Source: Sipunculus nudus (Eukaryota > Annelida > Sipuncula > Golfingiida > Sipunculidae). From it: a stretch of DNA of 64,000 bases. The notes beneath the pieces are model-generated. The model ran no database searches, was not told the origin of the DNA, and saw nothing but the letters and a program-made list of their open reading frames with translations. Both the position numbers and the translations under genes were made by a program. This document shows positions 11,640 to 24,749 of the stretch, piece by piece; within the stretch, counting starts at the first letter, position 1, and every line of letters begins with the position of its first letter. The stretch spans positions 28,257,339 to 28,321,338 of the forward strand of contig CM049316.1 of assembly GCA_026874595.1 (NCBI GenBank), written 5' to 3'.

Positions 11640-14060
11640 AATTCCATCTAACGATCCACAATCTTGTTGAAGATGTTGGTCCTGTGACCTTGATCTTTTT
11701 AAAGATGTGTCCTGTGACCTTGACCTTTGATCTCATAACCCCAAAATCAATTTGGGTCTTGCTTTTCCAATGGGACATATGCAAGTCAAGTTTGAAATCT
11801 ATACATCAATAAAGCAGGAATTATCATCCAGAAACTTATTTTTGGACAGATGGCTCCTGTGACCTTCACCTTTGACCTTGTGACCTCAAAATTGATAGTG
11901 TTCTTCCTCTCTTGGCAGGAGAACTATATGTGCAAGATGAAAGATATGAGATGAAATGTTTGGCTGAAAATGCATCCACATCTTTTTAAAGATGTGTCCT
12001 GTGACCTTGACCTTTGGCCTCATGACCCCAAAATCAATTTTGGTCTTACTTTTCCAATGGGACATATACAAGTCAAGTTTGAAATCCATACATCAATAAA
12101 AGCAAGAATTATCATCCAGAAACTAATTTTTGGACATATGGCTCCTATGACCTTCATCTTTGACCTTGTGACCTCAAAACTGATAGGGGTCTTCCACTCT
12201 TGGCAGGTGAACTATATGTGCAAGAGGAAAGATCTGAGATGAATTGTTTGGCTGAAAATGCATCCACATCTTTTTAAAGATGTGACCTTGACCTTTGACC
12301 TCATGACCCCAAAATCAATTTGGGTCTTGCTTTTCCAATGGGACATATATAAGTCAAGTTTGAAATCCATACATCAATAAAAGCAGGAATTATCATCCAG
12401 AAACTAATTTTTGGACATATGGCTCCTGTGACCTTCACCTTTGACCTTGTGACCTCAAAATTAATAGGGGTCTTCCACTCTTGGCAGGTGAACTATATGT
12501 GCAAGATGAAAGATCTGAGATGAATTGTTTGGCTGAAAATGCATCCACAATTTTTTTTATAGAGGTTTCCTGTGACCTTGACCTTTGACCTCATGACCCC
12601 AAATTCAATTCCGGTCTTGCTTTTCCAATGGGTCAAATACAAGTCAAGTTTGAAATCCAAACATCAATAAAAGAAGGAATAATCACCGAGAAACTAATTT
12701 TTGGACAGATGGCTCCTGTGACCTTCACCTTTCACCTTGTGACCTCAAAATTGATAGGGTTCTTCCTCTCTTGGCAGGTGAACTATATGTGCAAGATGAA
12801 AGATCTGAGATGAAATGTTTGGCTGAAAATGCATCCACATCTTTTTAAAGATGTGTCCTGTGACCTTGACCTTTGACCTCATGACCCCAAAATCAATTTG
12901 GGTCTTGCTTTTCCAATGGGACATATATAAGTCAAGTTTGAAATCCATACATCAATAAAAGCAGGAATTATCATCCAGAAACTAATTTTTGGACATATGG
13001 CTCCTGTGACCTTCACCTTTGACCTTGTGACCTCAACATTGATAGGGGTCTTCCACTCTTGGCAGGTGAACTATATGTGCAAAATGAAAGATCTGAGATG
13101 AATTGTATGGCTGAAAATGCATCCACAATCTTTTTAAAGATGTGTCCTGTGACCTTGACCTTTGACCTCATGACCCCAAAATTCAATTCCGGTTTTGCAT
13201 TTCCAATGGGTCAAATACAAGTATAGTTTGAAATCCATACATCAATAAAAGAAGGAATTATCATCCAGAAACTAATTTTTGGACAGATGGCTCCTGTGAC
13301 CTTCACCTTTGACCTTGTGACCTCAAAATTGATAGGGGTCTTTCTCTATTGGCAGATGACTTATATGTGCAAGATGAAAGGTCTGAGATGAAATGTTTGG
13401 CTGAAAATGCATCCACATCTTTTTAAAGATGTGTCCTGTGACCTTGACCTTTGACCTCATGACCCCAAAATCAATTTGGGTCTTGCTTTTCCAATGGGAC
13501 ATATATAAGTCAAGTTTGAAATCCATACATCAATAAAAGCAGGAATTATCATCCAGAAACTAATTTTTGGACATATGGCTCCTGTGACCTTCACCTTTGA
13601 CCTTGTGACCTCAAAATTGATAGGGGTCTTCCACTCTTGGCAGGTGAACAATATGTGCAAGATGAAAGATCTGAGATGAATTGTTTGGCTGATAATGCAT
13701 CCACAATCTTTTTAAAGAGGTTTCCTGTGACCTTGACCTTTGACCTCATGACCCCAAAATCAATTTGGGTCTTGCTTTTTCAATGGGACATATATAAGTC
13801 AATTTTGAAATCATTACATCAATAAAAGCAGGAATTATCATCCAGAAACTAATTTTTGGACAGATAGCTCCTGTGGCCTTGACCTTTGACCTTGTGACCC
13901 CAAAATTTATATGGATCATCCATTATTGGCAAGTGAGCTTTATATTCAAGATGGAAGACCTGGGATGAAAGTTTGGCTTAAATGCATCCACAGTATCTTT
14001 TAAAATGCCAGTCCAGTGACCTTGACCTTTGACCTCATGACCCTAGAACCTAAAGGGTTC
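11640..14060 (+). repeat. 289-bp-period satellite with DR1-like motifs
   Basis: About eight units, each of two related half-units: one with GACCTTGACCTTTGACCTCATG, the other with GACCTTCACCTTTGACCTTGTG. The perfect word TGACCTTTGACCT starts at 12289, 12579, 12867, 13156, 13445, 13734 and 14023, giving spacings of 290, 288, 289, 289, 289 and 289. Earlier units carry one-base variants. Short open frames across it are by-products of the repeat. Confidence 0.95.
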
Positions 14061-14634
14061 TTACTTTAGTGGTGGGCCATACATAAGTCATGTTTGTAAT
14101 CCATATGGCTATCAACACTGGAGATATCATAAGAGGTGTGTGATTTTCACCATATATGGCAATATTCAAGGTCAAGGCCACTATCATAGGAAAGGTCATG
14201 ACCCCAATTTACATAAGCATCATCCCATAACCCATACCTATGTATATGCATAATATAAAAGAAATCTGTCCATTAGTTTTTGACTTATAATGCTCACAGT
14301 GCTGTAAGGTGGCAATTTAGGGGGTATTAAACGGTACGAAAACAAGTAAAGAATAATAGGTGGCGCCACCAGTTTCTGGAACATGACAACCCTATCCATG
14401 ATCTTCCATCAACTTGATTTTGGGATAAATCCATGCAAGATTTCTTGAGATATTAAAGAATTTGTGTGATTTTCCCCAAAATTGGACCTATTCAAGGTCA
14501 AGGACACTCTCCTAGTAAAGGTCATGACCTCATTTTAAATAGGCGTCGTCCTCTTACCCATATCTATACATATACTAAGTTTGGTAAAGTTCCGTGAAAT
14601 ATTTTTTGGGTTATCGCGCCAACAAGATTCATAT

Positions 14635-14665
<31 letters not shown>
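14635..14665 (+). repeat. (GCG)n microsatellite
   Basis: About ten GCG/CGG triplets near the right end of the family A element. The other copy (745-772) has only an interrupted CGG patch here, so the run expanded in this copy. Confidence 0.9.
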
Positions 14666-14710
14666 GACCGGTATGAAAACATAGTATCCCCCGACTTTGT
14701 CTGGGGATAC

Positions 14711-17514
14711 AATAAACACTCAACACCAACCAAGACTCAAGGGCTCTAGTGTAATAACACAGGTCTAGAGCTGTTTATTTCTGATGACATTTAATCAGGG
14801 TTAGCCTTGTAAACAAAACACAGCCAAGAGGAGTGCAGGTTATACCTTATCTGACATTCACCCCACCCTTCCTGCATTAAGCTTTGGGTTTCAAAAGAGT
14901 ATTTGACCTCTGATAACCTGTACCCTTGGTTGGAATGTCAGCTGACTTGTTTATCAGCTCTTAATGAATATTTTGCTCTCTGTGAGAGAACTTGTCATGC
15001 ATACAGACTTTATGGCAATGGAAATATGCTTCCTGGTCACATCAGATTTCATGCTCCGTGATCACATGCTATATAGATACTGATGTAGTGTGAATTCTGC
15101 TATTTCTTATAAACCAATGGCTGGTTAACTTTGGCCTTAATGACAAATCTATTCCCTCTGAACTAGCAGGTCCTCAAGCTTTAGGTCTAATGTAGATAAA
15201 TATTACATAATAAATTACAGTGATATGTTAATACTACTGCTACTACTACAAATGATTATCATAATACTGATACAAGAATGAAAAATAACAATGATAATAA
15301 TACCAGTTAGTAATTATAATAAAAATTATAATAATGGGTGATGAATATGATGATAATGATGAATATAATATTATTATAATTTATTACTATTATCATTATT
15401 ATTATCATTATTATTATTACTATTAACAGGTGCAAAGAGACTAGAACTGAATTCAGCCATTCCTTTCAAGTGTGTATGAATATGATCGGACATCATTACC
15501 AGTTCCTATGTTGATACAGGCCTGCATTACAGGGGTATCTGACAATATAAATACAATATTTCGTTTTTATCATGATGTACCGGTGCATCAGTGTAATTTT
15601 ACAGCCCTGGAAAACACAATACTGTTTCTAAAGAATAGGGATCTACTAACGTAGTGAATGCATTGTATTAGTTTTAGTACTTTATTATACTCTGATCATT
15701 CAGCAACAATCACACAAATTTGATTTACTCTTAAATATTACAACATTGTACCCATGACTGACAAACCCAAAACTATGTTTTGCTGAAAACCCAGTGCAAA
15801 CATTATCACCGTAAATCTGTGTTTAGCAGCTGCAGCCTTAAAATAATTAAGACTTATAGCTGAATATCCTGACTATTCTTTCTCAACAAGGGATGTGGCT
15901 ACAATAGGCAGGTTTAGATGAAATCAACTAAGGGCTGATGACGTGCAATGGGCAATGATATATAAATAATATAAGAGGAAGTCAATTCTTTGCTAAAAAC
16001 TGTATATTGACAGAGACTGTATATTTATCCTGTGTGAAGGGAAGGTTATTGTTTTCACTGAATTCTGTGTGTGAGTGTATGTCCGAGCCATATCTGGAGA
16101 TGGTATAACAGATGTTATTGAAATTTATCATATAGGTCGGTATTGTGAAAATGTCACAAAACCTCAATTTTTGTGTACATCCAAGCTTAAATAACCCCGG
16201 AATGAATTTTATTAGTTTTTATAGGACGTATGTTTACACAAGGACGTAGCATGTGACAATATGGCCATCTTTGTAGTGCCAGTCATGACATCACAGAGGA
16301 CAATTACGTCACTCCATGTGCCATCAAACCAACATACATCAAGGACTGTTTATAGTCCAGGACAGCAATACCACGATGTCCAGATTGTTATTCAAAATAT
16401 TTTCCTTCCAAAAGTTCCCAGGAATAACCCAGGTTTAATTAACATTCTGTGACACCAAGTTTGAACTCTATCTTCTGTGCAAGGTTTGCATCCCTATGTC
16501 GGACCCTCCTTTTAGTGTAAATTTATTTTATTAAGTATCAATTGACCACATTCAGCACCTAGTGGGGAGACAGACTCTGGGGAACATAAACATGCTCCCC
16601 TTTAAGGAGTCCGTTTAGGACTTTAAAGACACACCAAAACAAACACAATAATCTTTCCATAGTAGATAAACCTGAAGGTATCAACAAATAATTAATTAGT
16701 TAAGGCCAGTCCTTCAATTCTGATAAAAGTTTTTTTTTCATATTTACAGAACTTATCTCACTGGATGCCACTGCACATGAAAACTGAGCAGCAAACGTTA
16801 ATGGCACGTGTCAGAATGATCCATGATCCAGTAACTTGGTCATTTAATTAACTGCAGGCATACATTGGAGCATATGGTGATTCATTTATAATATTCAATA
16901 TATAAAGAGACTATACCAGTGTTACTTTAAATAATAATGATTACATAGGGAAGGGGCCTCATGTGTGCTGTGATCAGCTAAGTCAACTGCTACACTGAAA
17001 TTCACTTTAAATCTATATGTACACCAGGATCAGACTGTCCCAAGATAATACAAATATAATCACAGACAGGGTAGCAGAATGATGTGAATTGAAAGGCCTT
17101 CACATGAAAATATAAAGAGTATACTACCAATGGTTTCAGATGACAAATAAAGTCTGGTAACTGCAGAGAAACTGGGATGTTGATGATTTTAACTCAGTGA
17201 GCCAAAGACCATTGATTAAACAGTTAAACCTCACATAGTGACCCCTTCTCTTTAACAACCACTTCAAAATAACAACCACTTGGTCATGGTCCCCTTTCCT
17301 TTTTACTGGTATTGTGAGACCTTACTTAGACGAACACATCTATAATGTTACCACTTCATTGAGCTCCCATTGGTGGTCAATTACAAGGTTTTAATTAACT
17401 TGTAATATTCTATGATGGTCTCTGATATAAAACTGACTATCCAAAGGAAAAACTTAAACCACAGCAGTGACACAAGACCATGAGACACTTAGCAAGTTGA
17501 AACACTGGACTACT
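14711..17514. other. SOCS intron segment, low complexity plus unique sequence
   Basis: 15225-15430 is an AT-rich low-complexity block of ATAAT/ATTATC/TGA words. 17221-17401 is a copy of the pogo-like MITE. No coding signal elsewhere. Confidence 0.5.
17221..17401. mobile_element. Pogo-like MITE, second copy, about 180 bp
   Basis: Begins CAGTTAAACCTCAC and ends AAGGTTTTAATTAACTTG, a decayed inverse. Internal AACAACCACTT/GGTGGTC words match the elements at 1198 and 33206. Confidence 0.5.
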
Positions 17515-17915
17515 ACTAGATAAGGAATATGTACCATTTATATTCTGGGCTGGGAAAGAGAATTTTATCTGGGATGAGGGGCATGCAGTTAAAGACATGA
17601 TTTCAAGCCCTGGACAACCAAGTCAGGGAATATACAATATACCATATAGTATATGACCTGGGATAGTAATGGATGACAAACAGGACTTCCCTGAGGAAGA
17701 ATTCACTGGCTCAGGGATAGCAGTAATATAACATTAATTTCAAGCCCTGGACAACCAACTTTAGGAGTAGTCCATATATAGTATATGTCCCAGGGAGGTT
17801 ATAAATGATAAACACAACTTTCCTGGAGAAAGAATTAACTGTTAATTTCTGGGACATGGAGTAAAATCATGTGAATTTCAAGCCCTGGAAAATCATATCA
17901 TGGAGCACAGCACTG
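17515..17915 (+). repeat. Degenerate tandem repeat, period about 145 bp
   Basis: TTTCAAGCCCTGGA recurs three times about 140 bp apart (near 17592, 17739 and 17877), with matching flanks (TATAGTATATG, CCTG(G)AGAAGAATT). About 2.5 diverged units. Confidence 0.75.
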
Positions 17916-19195
17916 GCATAGGGGGCGGCCAGGGAACATGTGGCTACAGGGCTTTTTATGTCTTAAACACATGAGAGCCTGGAGTCCAGTTGGCATAACT
18001 GCCATATGAACAGAGTAAGGCCCCTGGAAGTTGGAATCAATACACTACACACAACAGTCTATATTTTCTTAGGCTGCTGCATTTATTTGTAAATTAATAG
18101 TGTGCAGTTGTAGGTAGGCATGTCACTGCTGCTTTTTCTTGCAGCATGCACTGCTGTGGACCTGGACAAGATGTGTTCTATTTAGGATATTTCTTGCTGA
18201 TGTCCTGGAAACAGTATATTGTTAAGAAATAAAAGTAAAACCTGCGTAACAAAAACCCAGCTGACATCCAGGGTACACAAATGCATCTAAAATATTGATA
18301 ACTCTGACACTCAACTCATTGAAGTTTGTATTGTATGGTAACTCAATAGTCATGGCCAATTGACTGATGCAGTCAAGTGTACCAGTAGTCAGAAACTATG
18401 ACCGGTTCCTAGCTTTTGTACCTAGTTGCCTCTGGCAGGAGGATATGTCTTCATCCCTGTTGGTGTGTTTGTTCAATATATAACTCACACAAACTGTAAC
18501 ATGAACATAATCTCATGAAATTTTGAGGGCATTTTGGGAATGGGCCAAGAAATTAAGAATTGGGCCAAGAAATTAAAAAGAAAGCGAACAAAATCTCAGA
18601 GTACTACCAAGCACTCCATTTCCAAGGTAATAGTTCAGTGACCAAGGGTGGGTGCCACAGCCAAGGTATATGGACTTGTAGGTCATGCATGTATCAGCAT
18701 TCACAATATACCATATTTGACAGCTGGCTATCTGTTCTTGTTTTTCCTTGTCTCCTTCATGAATGTCAATTGGTTGCAGACTGCAGCAATGTGCCAGTTT
18801 CAGGACAGTAGTCTCTAGGACTTTGGCCTGAACATAACTGTCTGCAGGTTGTAGCGCTGTGACAATATACTGGTGTACTGACACATCCAATACAAAGTCA
18901 AATACTGTATCAGTTAGGGCTGTCTCAATATACCGATATATCGATACTCCAAATTGCTACAGTTACCGTTACACTATACATGCTGTATCCTCATATCAAT
19001 GAAACACCAAAACAACTCACAAATAGAAATACAAGTCATAGAATGCTTACCTAAACTATATTCTGAGTTATTTATAAAGCTTAGGCCATACTGATTTAAT
19101 TTTTCGTTTCTCAGACCCGCCGACCCTAAGTTGTGACTATTTGGAAAATAAATATAACAGTGTCCATGAGTCGTGATATAAATCCCCTAAACAAG

Positions 19196-19880
19196 GCCTA
19201 CAGGCCTAATGCAAACCTGTGCATATGGATATACACCAGGTATAACGCTTCAATGCTGAACCACTACTTTTCATATATATGAACAATGCAAGCACTAAAC
19301 ATTTTGAACAAGAAACAATACACAAACATCACTGCTGAAATTCTGTCATGGGTGCACACAACACAAAAATGATTGTAGCTGGCACCACCAGTCTTGTATA
19401 CGACAAAGCTATCTGACATGTATAAATATGCCCAATTTCAGGCTGATATATCAAATTCCTCCGTAGAATTAAGCAGGCACATACACTTTGCAAAAGTCAT
19501 TGTAGATGGCGACACCTGTCTTGTGAACGAGAAAGCCATTAAAGACACATAGACAGGTCAGAATATCAGGCCTTGAGTCTGATGCACAGGGCTGACCAGG
19601 CTTAGGTGAGAAAGGCTGTTGCCCCGAGTGTACTGTGACAAATTACTGGCTCAGGCTACTGCACTGAGTGAACTCTTGACCTGCACCTGGCTAGACTGCG
19701 TGAACTTTTGACCTGTACTTGGCTGCACTGAATGAACATGAGGTGATCACATGATACTCATGAGGTGATCACATGCTACCCATGAAATGATCACATGCTG
19801 CCCATGAGGTGATTACATGCCTTGTGCTTGGCTGCACTGATTGAACTCTTGGCCTAAATCTTGCTGCACTGAATGAACTC
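19196..19880 (-). repeat. Dispersed repeat family C, copy inverted to 46960-48085
   Basis: Reads as the reverse complement of the repeat in GPATCH1 intron 13. Shared stretches include AGGCCTAATGCAAACC, GGCACCACCAGTCTTGTATA, CTGCTGAAATTCTG and the TGATCACATG/CCCATGAGG tandem words. Several hundred bp are alignable, with moderate divergence. Confidence 0.8.
19739..19816 (+). repeat. Short tandem words TGAGGTGATCACATG
   Basis: Four units of about 20 bp (TGAGGTGATCACATGATACTC and variants) inside family C. The inverted copy has the same units at 47076-47164. Confidence 0.8.
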
Positions 19881-20200
19881 TTGATCTGTTGCCAAATCTG
19901 AAACAGTTGGCAGTTTCTCAACCTATTCAAGAAACATACACAATCTTGGCCTGTTATGTAACTCTGCTAAAATCCAATACAAACCATTTGAACAAACTTG
20001 AGAAGGCTCGCGTCTGGGATCATTTCTGTAAAATATTTAACAATTTGGCTGGACTCTTTACAAGAAGAAGAAGTTTTTATCAGCTTTTTCCCTTTGAATT
20101 TTGAATAATATTTATTTTCCCTCCTCCTCCCCACCACTTTTCATTTCTTCGTCCAAGAAACTTTTTATTAAATAAGTAAGGCCTTAAGTGGCTTTTATTT

Positions 20201-20254
20201 CTCATACTGACCTTTTAAGACTTAAATCTCATACTGACCTTTTAAGACTTAAAT
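20201..20254 (+). repeat. 27-bp direct duplication
   Basis: Two exact adjacent copies of a 27-bp unit starting CTCATACTGACCTTTTAAGA (20201-20227 and 20228-20254). Confidence 0.9.
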
Positions 20255-21569
20255 AAGATCACATATTGTGGACTGGATGAGGAATGTATATATACGTTTC
20301 AATGACAATGAGAGACTAATATTACAGTCTTTTTTATTTGTTTACAAGAAACTTAATCCACAGAGCTTTTATTCAGAAATGACCCACAAAGAAATATTAA
20401 GTGTATCGTCAATACATATTGGGTATCGCTTTAAGTATATCGCAATACGTATTGTACCTAAATAGGCTGACAGATACCCAGCCAAAGTGTCAGTATCATC
20501 AGATGTTCCTGTATCGATATATGTTGACAATATATGATAATTTGATGCATGACTGTCATTTATAACTAGCAAACTTAAGAATTTAAAAATAGTAAGTGGC
20601 AAAGTGCATGCAATGTAAAACACACTTGGCCAGAAATGAGTTTATTAGCATTCGACTGGCTATCCAATGAACAATCAAATCAATAAAAGGACCTGTCTCT
20701 AATTTGTCATTCCTAAAGTACAGAGGAATCAGGAGATTGACACGTGATTGACTTTGCCAAAAATGTAATAAATGTTCCTGCTGGTTAAAACATTGAGTGG
20801 TGTGGCTCACAATCACAGAATCAGACTTCTGGTCACATGGCCTTGTAATGGTAAATAGACAGGTGGACTTTGTTTACCAACACGCAAAGCCATAACAAGG
20901 TGTTAAAAAGCTGTATGTGAGGTACTGAGACTGTGTGCTGGGATGGTTTTGCTGGAAAACTTTTGTTTAAAGCAAAACTGAACTTATAGTGTTGAAGAAT
21001 GTCCCTGATTATGTCCCTTTAAATTTCCTAATTCACTGGCAAACTGGTGTATCAATGAAGTGCTGATATGTTCCACATTTATACAGTAAAACTGTTACTT
21101 CAGGACACCTCTGCATGATGGACACCCTCTATCAGCTTCACAGACCCTTTGGAGAGTCCTATGAAATACACATTCACGTTCTGTAACCTCTCTAAATGCC
21201 TAATATGATAGATGGTTGTCTGTTATAATCACTCAGACTGAACCAGCGATGTACCTAACACCATTTTGACCCTCTGACATTAGAGAGTCTACCACCAGCA
21301 CACTGGCTGTCATAATGACGTTACATCCTTTATCGAGGAATGCATTTTAAGTCACTATGAGGATGCAAATATTTCTGTCATATCTGACAATGCCTCATTG
21401 CCTACTAGTATGCTGTCACTTGACATAAACCAGAATGAATCATTAGCTTTTTTACGGTAAAATGTCACCTTATCATCACCTTGGTCTAAAGATCTCCTAT
21501 AAATAACCATTTTTTCACTGTACAAATTCTTTTTTTACACTTTATATAAGACCTCACTCAGACTACCAC

Positions 21570-22060
21570 CTTAACTAGGGACCCATGGGTCTTGATGCTC
21601 AGCTGCATTTGTCTTTAGGGATATATGTTTATAAGGTTTTCCAAAATATTGGTCCCGTGATAAGTTTGAAGCCAACCTGTCTACCCAAACTTGTGTTATC
21701 ATCCATAAACTAATTTGTGAATGGATGGGCCCTGTGACCTTAACCTTTGATCTTGAGACCCCAAAATCAAAAGGAAACTTCCCCTATTGGCAGGTACATC
21801 ACATGTTGATAATGGATGGATTGAGATGGAAAGTTTGGCTTAAAATGCATCCACAATCTTTCTAAAGTAGTGGGTCCTGTGACCTTCACCTTTTATCTCA
21901 TGACTCCAGAATCAACAGTTCTTACTTTAGTGGTGGGCCATATATAAGTCAAGTTTCAAACCAATATATGACTCACAACTAAAGTAACAAGTGACCCATG
22001 GGTCATGACGCTCAGCTGCCAAGCATGACCTGTGACATCATGGACTGAGATTCACAACTT
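21570..22060. repeat. Fragment related to family A, flanked by GACCCATGGGTC words
   Basis: Contains GTGACCTTAACCTTTGATC and GTGGTGGGCCATATATAAGTCAAGTTT, as in family A, but diverged. GGGACCCATGGGTC and GTGACCCATGGGTCATGACG, followed by CTCAGCTG, stand at either side, and similar ends occur at 36166-36200 (inverted) and 61070-61100. Confidence 0.6.
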
Positions 22061-23317
22061 CCAGTCAAATTTAAAAGAACCAATTTGCCAATTTGTTGAA
22101 AATTTTCTATGACAACAGAAATATATATCACCTATGTCTGGTTAAAACACTGTGAATTGATGGTCTGAGGAAAATGCATGATTGTTAAGCTATCAGGAAC
22201 TATTCAACAGCTTGCTTGAAACCTGTCAGTCTCAAAAGGAACACCACTAAGGGCAAATATAAGATCAAAATATATAGCAAAAATCAAGGAAATACATGCA
22301 AGAAACAGGTGCTTCTGTATGAATTTTTATTCAATACAAGCCAACTGTACTGCACTTTTATAAATGATGGTTATATTTATTCAGAAATATTTGACCCAAT
22401 CCTTTACAAGATTACATAAATATACATCCAACTGCATTCACTTTAACTGTTCTTGAGATAATATGATCAAAAGGAATTTAAAGATGTTTGCCTGGTGGCC
22501 ATATTGGACTTCTGACAAGTCTGAAATCAGACAAAAAACATTCTCTAAATCGGACCAAACATTAAAGAAAAATTACTGAAACTGCCCTGAAGAAAGAATT
22601 TCTAAGGTGGCTAACTGGCAGACATAATGGATTTCTGACAAGTATGACATTTGATATCCCACATTCTCCAATAAGAGACCAAACTTGGGGCAAATTATCC
22701 AGTAAAAATTGCCCAAAATAATTCAAAAGGCATGTCCAGGCCCTCATATCAGATTTATAGATATGCAATTGTAAAAAGTGTAAGTCCAATATTTTTTATT
22801 ATCACTCTGCTTTTCAATGGGGTCAGCAGGGTAGGTAAACTGCCAAACCTGAAAGAAAAGAAATGCAGAAAGCATGACTAAGAGCCTTGAAATAAAACAA
22901 AAAGCCATCCTAAATCAAGGTACACATCCACATATTATGAGAACAAACACTTGCTTTTATATGTGGTGATATATATTAAAATATTCAGATATCTAGGAAA
23001 CTAAGTTTACTGCTAGGATTCCATAAAATAAACTGCAAAATGTTCCCATCATCTTATAAATCAGTAGCTAAACTTTAATACTATACTCTCATAGTCTTAA
23101 ATCCTGGCTGAAGCATTCTGACAACAGTGTTTTTGTTATGAAGTAACAGGTACTTATCACTGAGCCTTATCACTTAATAGGCTGATACAAAAGGGAGTCA
23201 TATGTCACCAGTGTCACTCACAATTACAGCCACACAGGGACATGTACCAGCTGGAGTGGGATGGTTATATATACAAGAAAAATAGAGATGGTCTATAAAA
23301 TAAGTAATTGTGAACAT

Positions 23318-24180
23318 CCCTGACCTATGACCTTGGCCTTTTTGCCCATATATCAACTTGATTCTTTCTAAATGATGGGTAACTACTGACCACTTAAATC
23401 TGGTGTAATTACTTGGCAAACAATGGGTGAATAACTTTGACCTGCAACCTTTAACCTGCTGACCAGCTGACCCCAAAATCAATAAGTTATTTATTCAAGC
23501 AAAAAGACCCATAAATATGAAGTTTGAGTGAAACTGAGTGATGCATAGATGTGGCATATGTGAAAGACTGAAGGTTTAGGTTGAACAGTTACACTTGAAA
23601 TATGCTCACAAGCATTTAGAACAATTAAATATTGTGACCTTGACCTTTGACTTTTTGACCTCAACATCAATAGGCTTCTTCCCTTATTGGTAGGTAAGCC
23701 ATATATGACAGATGGAAGGTACAGATTGAAAAGTTTGCCTGAAAATGACTCCACGCAAGAAGTGGGTGCTGTGAACTTGACCTTTGACCTCAAAATCAAC
23801 AGGTCTTTTCCCCTGTTGGCAGAGAAGCGATATCAGTGCTGGAAGGTTTGGAATGAAAAGTCTAGCTTGAAATGTGTCCACTACCTTTTCAAAGAAGTGG
23901 ATCCTGTGACCCTGACCTTTGACCTTGTGACCTCAAAATCTATAGGATTCTTCTCCAACTTAGTAGGTGAGCTATATGTGAAAGATCAAAGCATTGGGAT
24001 GAAAGGGTTGGCTTAAAATGCATCCACAGGCTTTTCAAAGAAGAGGCTCCTGTGACCTTGACCCTTTGACCTTTTGACCTAAAAAAAATTATGGTTCTTC
24101 CCCTGTTGGTAGGTGAGCTGTATGTGAAAGATGGAAGGTTTGGGATGAATATTTTTTCTCAAAGAGTTATTTCTGGGGGG
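23318..24180 (+). repeat. Diverged tandem of GTGACCTTGACCTTTGACC units
   Basis: About five units of 130-145 bp, each with (T)GACCTTTGACCT, then a TAGG..CTT(C)CCC(C)TNTTGG(C/T)AGGTGAGC-type segment. Perfect TGACCTTTGACCT at 23778-23790 and 23913-23925. Related to the family A half-units. Confidence 0.85.
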
Positions 24181-24405
24181 TGCAAACACACCCCATAACT
24201 TCGAGAATACAGGTCGCAGTGACCTAATTTCAGGTTTGCAAGGAGATCTTTTTATAACCTCTAAGACTACATAGGGTTCATGGCCCTAGCCCCTACGGTT
24301 ACGATTTGTGCCCTGCTAACGGACGGACGGCCGGACGGACAGACGGAAGGACGCCGGACAAAGACCCATCGCTATAGCCCAGCATGACTGAAAGTCAGCT
24401 GAGCT
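24160..24405 (+). repeat. Family B dispersed repeat, copy 1
   Basis: CAGGTCGCAGTGACCTAATTTCAGGTTTGCAAGG, then GTTACGATTTGTGCCCTGCTAAC, a GGACGGACGG box, and the end GTCAGCTGAGCTAAAAA. Copy 2 lies about 740 bp downstream and an inverted copy is at 35531-35905. Confidence 0.85.
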
Positions 24406-24429
24406 AAAAACTGTATGGATTTTGGGGTC

Positions 24430-24745
24430 CAGCGGTAAACAGTCATGGTCACAGGACTCAGTTCTTAAAAAAGAATGCATATGCATTTGAAGCCAAACTA
24501 TTCATCCCAAACTTCCATCTTCAAGATATTGCTAACCTGCCAGTAGGGGAAGATTCTGTTCAATTTTAGAGTCATGAGGTCAAAGGTCAAGGTCATAGTA
24601 CCCACTTATTTAGAAAGAATGTTGATGCATTTTAAGTCAAACATTTCATCCTAAACCTTCCATCTTGCACATATAGCTGAGCTGCCAATAGGGGAAGAAA
24701 CTGACTGATTTAGGGGTCACAAGGTCAAAGGTCTTCGTCACATTT
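24430..24745 (-). repeat. Inverted units of the AGGTCAAAGGTCA repeat
   Basis: The same repeat as 23318-24180 but on the opposite strand: AGGTCAAAGGTCAAGGTCAT, with a perfect AGGTCAAAGGTCA at 24577-24589 and a one-base variant near 24723. The two oppositely oriented blocks flank family B copy 1. Confidence 0.8.
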
Positions 24746-24749
24746 TGTT

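Larger units (their letters stand above)
11553..14710 (+). mobile_element. Complete family A element, 3158 bp, TIRs GTATCCCCAGACA
   Basis: Starts GTATCCCCAGACA (11553-11565) and ends with its exact inverse TGTCTGGGGATAC (14698-14710). The right end also folds on itself (GTATCCCCCGAC-TTT-GTCTGGGGATAC). The interior is a 289-bp satellite (11640-14060) followed by an 800-bp segment shared with 1-807. No transposase frame is present, so it is non-autonomous. No clear target site duplication was seen. The terminal hairpin is unlike classic Helitron ends because no CTRR follows. Confidence 0.7.
19881..23317. other. SOCS intron segment without recognised gene
   Basis: Apart from the 27-bp duplication and the 21570-22060 fragment, this is AT-rich sequence in which I see no gene, RNA or clear repeat. 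Confidence 0.4.

Noticed and set aside
11886-13825. Repeated 60-90-codon open frames on both strands
   Set aside because: Translations of the 289-bp satellite; near-identical peptides recur with each unit. Not genes.
11640-14060. Regular repeats considered as a CRISPR-type array
   Set aside because: Units are 289 bp with no short repeat-unique spacer pattern, and the context is a eukaryotic gene with introns. It is a satellite inside a transposable element.
14535-14729. 64-codon frame with a poly-alanine run on the - strand
   Set aside because: Produced by the GCG microsatellite at the end of the family A element.
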